From positions 1 to 20,350 of the forward strand of contig NZ_JADIZJ010000003.1 of the NCBI RefSeq assembly GCF_016704835.1: a DNA stretch of 20,350 nt, given 5' to 3'. Positions 16,363 through 20,350 of this stretch are shown in pieces (position 1 is the stretch's first letter; each line of letters opens with the position of its first letter). Both the position numbers and the translations under genes were made by a program. Under the pieces are notes generated by a model, which searched no databases, was not told where the DNA came from, and was given only the letters and a program-made list of their open reading frames with translations. The stretch is from Sphingopyxis sp. Lineage in GTDB: Bacteria > Pseudomonadota > Alphaproteobacteria > Sphingomonadales > Sphingomonadaceae.

Positions 16363-16875
16363 ATGGATATCGAGACGGACGACGCGCTGGTCGGCATCGG
16401 CAAGCTCCACCGCGTGATGGTATGGGATGGTCAGCGCGAACGCGAGAAGGAGTTGCTGTGGGGCCTGCCCTCGCGCGATGCCGAGATATTCCAGATCCCG
16501 CTCCTGAAGTCCGAGACCGCGATCATTGATCGCCCCTGTCTGCTGCTCGCCAATGAGTTCGGCCTCGTGAAGCGCGGCAAGACGATCTACGCCGCAAGCC
16601 TCATCAGCGACGAGCCTTTCTTCTGCATCGCAGCGGTCTGGCGTCCGGCGCACCGCCTGTGGCCTGAGAGCTTCGCGGCGCTTACCGTCCCGGCTTATGA
16701 CGATCTCGCGCCGCGCCAGGATCGCCACGTCGGCGTGGTCCGCCCCGAGGACTGGTTCGACTGGTTGATGGCGGCGCGGCCGCCGCTGGACATGTTGCGG
16801 CCTTTCCCCAAGAATAGCTTCAGCATCATGCCGCCGATCCAGCAGAATTTCGACGAAATGCTGGGCGCGGCCTGA
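16363..16875 (+). CDS. SRAP-like protein lacking the catalytic cysteine
   Basis: The ATG at 16363 (MDIETDDALVGIGKLHRVMV) follows GAGGA. The 170-residue product lines up by eye with the SRAP (HMCES/YedK) fold: LLWGLPSRD for the WGL element, PCLLLANEFGL for the region holding the active-site Glu, FFCIAAVWRP for the AGLW strand, and TVPAYDDLAPRQDRHVGVVR with PEDWFDWL for the C-terminal His region. The N-terminal MC-R/N segment, whose Cys2 makes the DNA-protein crosslink at abasic sites in real SRAPs, is missing. The HDRMP motif has become DRHVGVV. It is therefore probably a non-catalytic paralogue acting with, or regulating, the adjacent SRAP gene 14 bases downstream. The fold assignment is inference; the ORF itself is solid. 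Confidence 0.75.
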   Translation: MDIETDDALVGIGKLHRVMVWDGQREREKELLWGLPSRDAEIFQIPLLKSETAIIDRPCLLLANEFGLVKRGKTIYAASLISDEPFFCIAAVWRPAHRLWPESFAALTVPAYDDLAPRQDRHVGVVRPEDWFDWLMAARPPLDMLRPFPKNSFSIMPPIQQNFDEMLGAA

Positions 16876-16889
16876 AAGGGACCGCCGCC

Positions 16890-17576
16890 ATGTGCAATCT
16901 CGTGACCCTCAAGGCTTCGGTTGCCGAAGTGGCCTCGGCGTTCGGCGCTCGGCGCCCGCTCACCAATGCGCAACCCGGCGAAGTCTATCCCGGCGGACAA
17001 GGATTTGTGGTCCGCGACGATGCGGGCACGCGCGCGCTCCAGTCGATGACCTGGGGCTTCCCGGTTCGGCTCAAGCATATGAAGCCGACGAGCAAGCCGA
17101 AGCCGGTGAACAATGCCCGCGACGATAAGCTGATGACCTTCTGGCGAAGCTGGTTCACCAATCCCGCCCAGCGCTGCCTCATCCCGATCACGGCCTTCGC
17201 CGAGGCCGAAGGCGAGAAAGGCAAGATGACGCGAACCTGGCTCAACGTCGTCGACCAGCCGCTCGCCGCCTGCGCCGGGCTCTGGCGTCCGACCGACGAG
17301 TGGGGCGATTGCTATACAATGGTGATGGTCGATGCGACCGAGGAGCTGTTCGACATTCACGACCGGATGCCGGTCATTCTTCACGCCGCCGATCATGACG
17401 CCTGGCTGCAAGCTTCGGCTGAGGAGGCAATGAAGCTCGTTACCCAATATCCTGCAAACCGGCTGGAGGTCGAGCGAACCGAAGTTCCTGGTTCAGCCGC
17501 AAGCCCCAAAGCGCTGATACGCCCACCCTCCTTTGAGTCAGGTGGCCGACGACGCAGGGCTCCGAGCGGCGAGTGA
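16890..17576 (+). CDS. SOS response-associated peptidase (SRAP, HMCES/YedK family)
   Basis: SRAP proteins shield abasic sites in single-stranded DNA by crosslinking through Cys2. The ATG at 16890 follows AAGGGA. MCNLVTLKAS puts the catalytic Cys at position 2. SKPKPVNNARD has the conserved Asn/Arg pair and PITAFAEAEGEKG holds the active-site Glu. IHDRMPVILHAADHDAWL carries the essential His. It is therefore catalytically complete. The last ~35 residues as written (SAASPKALIRPP onward) look foreign. In the adjacent frame the same bases read WFSRKPQSADTPTLL and stop at 17534-17536, the normal SRAP-type end, so one base is missing near 17488. The true length is about 215 residues. It is the last gene of the LexA-box operon. 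Confidence 0.9.
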   Translation: MCNLVTLKASVAEVASAFGARRPLTNAQPGEVYPGGQGFVVRDDAGTRALQSMTWGFPVRLKHMKPTSKPKPVNNARDDKLMTFWRSWFTNPAQRCLIPITAFAEAEGEKGKMTRTWLNVVDQPLAACAGLWRPTDEWGDCYTMVMVDATEELFDIHDRMPVILHAADHDAWLQASAEEAMKLVTQYPANRLEVERTEVPGSAASPKALIRPPSFESGGRRRRAPSGE

Positions 17577-17654
17577 TATGTCTAAACTGGATCTGCGGTA
17601 CCGATAATTTTCCGATACCGAAAAAATGGATTTGGACCCGACGAGCAAAAATAA

Positions 17655-17691
17655 CCTTGCAAATCGGGAATACAACTCCATAATTGCAAGG
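17655..17691. promoter_or_regulatory. 8-base inverted repeat just before the ATPase start
   Basis: CCTTGCAA (17655-17662) and TTGCAAGG (17684-17691) are perfect inverted arms with a 21-base spacer, in an AT-rich gap. The right arm touches the ATG at 17692. It could be an operator for a dimeric repressor or a hairpin masking translation start. No ribosome-binding site is visible other than the arm itself. Confidence 0.5.
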
Positions 17692-18862
17692 ATGATTGAG
17701 AGGCGAGTGCAGCAGAGTTGGCGGAAAGGCTGGACGAAGTACCAGCTGTAGCGCTGATTGGACCCCGGCAGGTCGGGAAGACGACGCTTGCGCTCGAGAT
17801 GGGTGAGGCACTACCTTCCATTTATCTCGACCTTGAATCCGATGCGGACAGGGCGAAACTCACCGAACCCGAGCTTTATCTCTCGGACCATGCCGACAAG
17901 CTCGTCATCCTCGACGAAGTACACCGGCTTCCGGGTCTGTTCCAGACCCTTCGCGGCCTCATCGATGCGGGTCGCCGCAGCGGGCGAAAATCCGGAAGAT
18001 TTCTGTTGCTCGGCTCGGCGTCGATCGATCTGCTCCGCCAATCGGGGGAAAGCCTCGCCGGGCGGATCAGCTATCTTGAAATGCACCCGCTCGATGCGCT
18101 CGAAGTCGGCGCGGATCGGCTCGATCACCTCTGGGTGCGCGGCGGCTTTCCCGACAGCTTTCTAGCCAGCAGCGATCGGGCGAGCCAGCGCTGGCGGCAG
18201 GATTTCATCCGCACCTATCTGGAACGCGATATCCCGCTCCTGGGTCCGCGCATCGCTGCGGAAACGCTTAGGCGCTTCTGGACGATGCTCGCGCATCGCC
18301 AATCGGGGCTGCTTAACGCGGCCGGAACTCGCCCGCAGCCTTGGGGTCGATGCCAAGACGGTTGCGGGCTATCTCCATTCTCCTGGTCGATCTCCTCCTA
18401 GTGCGCAGACTAGAGCCCTGGCACAGCAACGCCGGCAAGCGTCTCGTCAAATCGCCGCGGATATATGTGCGTGACAGCGGCCTCGCATACGCTTTGCTCG
18501 GGCTCACAACGAGCGAAGATATCCTTGGGCATCCAATCGCCGGCCCCAGCTGGGAAGGCCTTGTGGTCGAAACCCCTGATTGCCGCCGCACCCGAAGGCA
18601 CGCGTGCCAATTCCTACCGGACGTCCGCCGGTGCCGAAATCGACCTCGTGCTGACGCTGCCAGGCGATGCGCGTTGGGCCGTCGAGATCTGCGGAAGCCT
18701 GCAGCCCGAAGCTGGAACGCGGCTTTAACCAAGCCTGTGACGATCTCCGAGCCGGCGCGGCGTCTGCTCATCTATCCGGGGTCCGAGACATATCCGCTTG
18801 GCGGTGGCGTCGAAGTCATGCCGCTCGTCAAGGCAAGCGAAGCGCTCCTCGCGACGCATTAG
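17692..18862 (+). pseudogene. AAA_14/DUF4143 ATPase, multiply frameshifted
   Basis: This is a P-loop ATPase of the AAA_14 plus DUF4143 type, common in bacteria and of uncertain role. The likely start is the ATG at 17692 (MIERRVQQ), out of frame by one indel with LAERLDEVPAVALIGPRQVG. The next start-type codon in frame is a TTG at 17718. The Walker A is GPRQVGKTTLA and the Walker B LVILDEVHRLP. RFLLLGSASIDLL and FIRTYLERDIPLLG are conserved blocks. From ~18325 the protein changes frame several times: LARSLGVDAKTVAGYLH, VRRLEPWHSNAGKRLVKSPR, RDSGLAYALLGL, YRTSAGAEIDLVLTLPG, and LLIYPGSETYPLGGGVEV to a stop at 18862. At least five single-base shifts are needed. Two of them (near 18325 and 18377) are one-base insertions about 50 bases apart. 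The family call is firm. Confidence 0.82.
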
Positions 18863-18951
18863 CTTGGGGGTCATGACGCGCGCCGACGCCGAACGGACTC
18901 CTGCCCGACGGTCCCGATAAATTTGAAGGATCCGGATCGCCTGCCGATCGC

Positions 18952-19050
18952 TTATTCGCCGAACAATGATCGGATCGCGCCAACGAGTCCGGCAATAAAG
19001 GAGCCGCCAACGAGCACGGCCGCGAACCAGAATTCGATCGCCAAGGTCGG
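18952..19050 (-). other. Possible tiny single-helix membrane protein (weak)
   Basis: On the minus strand the reading LAIEFWFAAVLVGGSFIAGL followed by VGAIRSLFGE and a stop at 18952 would make one clear membrane helix with a short charged tail. No start codon fits it well. An ATG about 40 bases upstream (MEIR) is in another frame, so an indel would be needed. It could be chance. Confidence 0.2.
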
Positions 19051-19127
19051 ATTTCCATTTCGGTTCCCCGATCCATTGGCCCCCCGATGCCATGGCCTGG
19101 ATAATGTAGGAAAGACCCCGCTGCTCA

Positions 19128-19199
19128 GTCCGCGATGTGACAAAACCCTCTGACTCATCGCAATTCAGTGGGAGCTTTGTCACAGCTCCCGTCCGCGAT
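19128..19199. repeat. Nested inverted repeats flanked by 9-base direct repeats
   Basis: TGTGACAAA (19136-19144) and TTTGTCACA (19176-19184) are perfect inverted arms with a 31-base spacer. Overlapping the right arm, GGGAGCT (19170-19176) and AGCTCCC (19184-19190) form a second perfect pair with a 7-base loop. GTCCGCGAT occurs at 19128-19136 and 19191-19199, just outside. The arrangement resembles a very small insertion with target duplication, or a protein-binding or termination site. Confidence 0.55.
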
Positions 19200-19583
19200 C
19201 CCTGGACCAGGCTTACGGTTTGGCAATCGAGGATCCGAAGCAAGACGCATGTTGTCGGCAAATGCCATTTGGCGATCGTCAACCGTGTGCCTGGAGTCCC
19301 GACCCGAGGCCTGTCGCGGCCCGGTTTCGAAAGGGACCGATTGGTGTCAATCTGAGTCCGTTTAGCACCCAAGCCGCTTTATCAGGCGATTTCCTGTCGT
19401 TACACCGAAGAGGCGATCGGCATTGCGTAGAGAGGCTGAGGTATCACTCGCCCGCCGCAGTGCGAGGACCATCGCGCAGCTTGTTCAACGTCATTGTCTC
19501 CCGGAGAGGAAACGGGAGCGATGAGCCATGGAGCGGATCGCGGGCGGACGGGTCGGGAACGTGCCGGCGGCCGATGAATCGAC

Positions 19584-20341
19584 GTGAAGCATTTTAATCT
19601 GACGGAGGAACTCGCACACGACATATCAGGCTGACAAGAAGAGCCGGCTCTTTGCCGCCCTGTCGAACGCCGCCGACCGCATGGGATTTGATCTTTTCGC
19701 GCTTGCCTTCGATCGCCGCGGCGGTGGCGGCGAGGGTGCATCGATGCTGGTGCATAATTATCCCGACGCCTGGGCGAATGTCTATGTCGGCTTGATCTCA
19801 GCGTGGCACCGACCCGATCCGGCGCGCTACAAAAATCCATGACGGTTTCCAATGGCGCAATGTCGATCACTACATCCCGCTTCTGCGGTGACCGGCAATT
19901 GCTGAAGGTCGCCCGCGAGAGCGGAATCGGCGACGGCTTCACGGTGCCGCGGCACTTGCCCGGCGAAGCACCGGAAGCTGTTCCTTTCAGCCGTCGCTCC
20001 TGTAATGCCAGGATCCCGCTCGAGATGCCCACGCCGCCGAGATCAGCCGGTGCCGTGGCGCTTCGTGCTGCGGCGCGGCGGCTCATCGGGACCGGCTCCT
20101 GCGTACGCGGCGGGCGGCGCTGACCGAGCGCCAGCGTGAATGTGTGCTCTGGTCGGCCCGCGGCAAGACTGCCGGCGAGACCGCCGGCATCCTCGGCATC
20201 AGCGAAGAGACTGTCGTCCGTCATCTCAAGATCGCGCGCGAGCGCTATTCGGTGCCGTGCCGACAAATGCTGATCCTCTGCGCCCTGTTCGATGGCGTCA
20301 TCGGCTTTTGGGAGGTTCATGACTGGTGGCGCCCGCTCTGA
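19584..20341 (+). pseudogene. TraR/LuxR-type autoinducer-binding regulator, frameshifted
   Basis: This is a quorum-sensing-type transcription regulator. A GTG at 19584 (VKHFNLTEELAHDI) is the best start; no strong ribosome-binding site is seen. The autoinducer-binding domain is readable in pieces: FAALSNAADRMGFDLFALAF, SMLVHNYPDAWANVY, DGFQWRNVDHYIPL, and VARESGIGDGFTVPRHLPGE. The NYPxxW motif and IGDGFTVP are family hallmarks. The C-terminal LuxR helix-turn-helix is intact in the final frame: LTERQRECVLWSARGKTAGE, TAGILGISEETVVRHLKIAR, ending EVHDWWRPL at 20339-20341. Indels fall near 19630, 19832 (a five-A run where four are expected), 19885, 19970 and in the linker. No LuxI-type synthase is visible in the window. 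In sphingomonads such regulators often sit near conjugation genes. Confidence 0.8.
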
Positions 20342-20350
20342 CGAGGAGCA

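Larger units (their letters stand above)
18863..19583. other. Non-coding region with inverted repeats
   Basis: About 720 bases without a gene I can support. A nested inverted-repeat structure with flanking direct repeats lies at 19128-19199 (separate entry). A weaker hairpin, CTCCCG (19498-19503) with CGGGAG (19513-19518), lies upstream of the LuxR-type gene and could be part of its control region. A possible tiny membrane protein is on the minus strand at 18952. Long minus-strand frames here lack protein-like features. Confidence 0.45.

Noticed and set aside
18725..19372. Minus-strand 215-codon frame after the ATPase
   Set aside because: It overlaps the ATPase C-terminus on the other strand, is Arg-rich and has no motif or start context.
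1..20350. CRISPR arrays, tRNA or rRNA genes, plasmid origin iterons
   Set aside because: I saw no regularly spaced repeats, no tRNA cloverleaf or rRNA-like sequence, and no iteron series.

Overview
The window looks like a stretch of an alphaproteobacterial, most likely sphingomonad (Sphingomonadaceae), plasmid or integrated conjugative element, with a piece of catabolic or accessory DNA joined to its left end. I judge this from protein resemblance: a TonB-receptor tail, a RlxS-type relaxase with DUF3363, a VirD4/TraG ATPase, a methylase/strawberry-notch helicase, a ParB with an adjoining DUF2958 module, a DUF6771 protein, tandem SRAP proteins and a TraR/LuxR-type regulator. High GC over most of the window agrees.

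Layout. 1-5436 is accessory DNA of visibly lower GC. It holds a broken MFS transporter (minus), a broken secreted Vgb-like beta-propeller protein with a heme-c motif (plus), a broken quinone-oxidoreductase-like MDR enzyme (minus), and the last ~76 codons of a TonB-dependent receptor (minus). At about 5430-5440 this runs abruptly into the middle of traG. 5338-7810 is a conjugation remnant (minus): an N-truncated, frameshifted relaxase followed 14 bases later by a C-truncated TraG/VirD4. 7815-9027 is a 5'-truncated IS1182-like element (plus). 9028-15592 is a minus-strand plasmid-accessory operon. In transcription order it holds DUF2958, ParB, two small unknown modules, an 'antitoxin-like' conserved protein, and a methylase-helicase cut off by the IS. 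15593-15827 is a divergent control region. 15828-17576 is a plus-strand operon of DUF6771, a zinc-ribbon protein, an SRAP-like protein without a catalytic Cys, and a full SRAP protein. 17692-18862 is a frameshifted AAA/DUF4143 ATPase. 18863-19583 is mostly non-coding with inverted repeats. 19584-20341 is a frameshifted TraR-type LuxR regulator.

How it works together. A perfect GTTC-N7-GTTC direct repeat, the known alphaproteobacterial LexA operator, lies 10 bases before the DUF6771 start. The DUF6771-zinc ribbon-SRAP-SRAP operon therefore looks like a DNA-damage (SOS) regulated unit. I consider this the best biological lead in the window. The conjugation genes cannot work as they stand: both the relaxase and the helicase are cut at the IS, and TraG is cut at the TonB junction. 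This reads as two deletion events in a formerly larger transfer region.

Caution. Most genes outside the ParB and methylase-helicase frames carry one or more single-base indels, and protein similarity resumes cleanly in another frame. Some sit in homopolymers. Either the locus is decaying or the assembly has uncorrected indel errors, so 'pseudogene' here means 'broken as written'.
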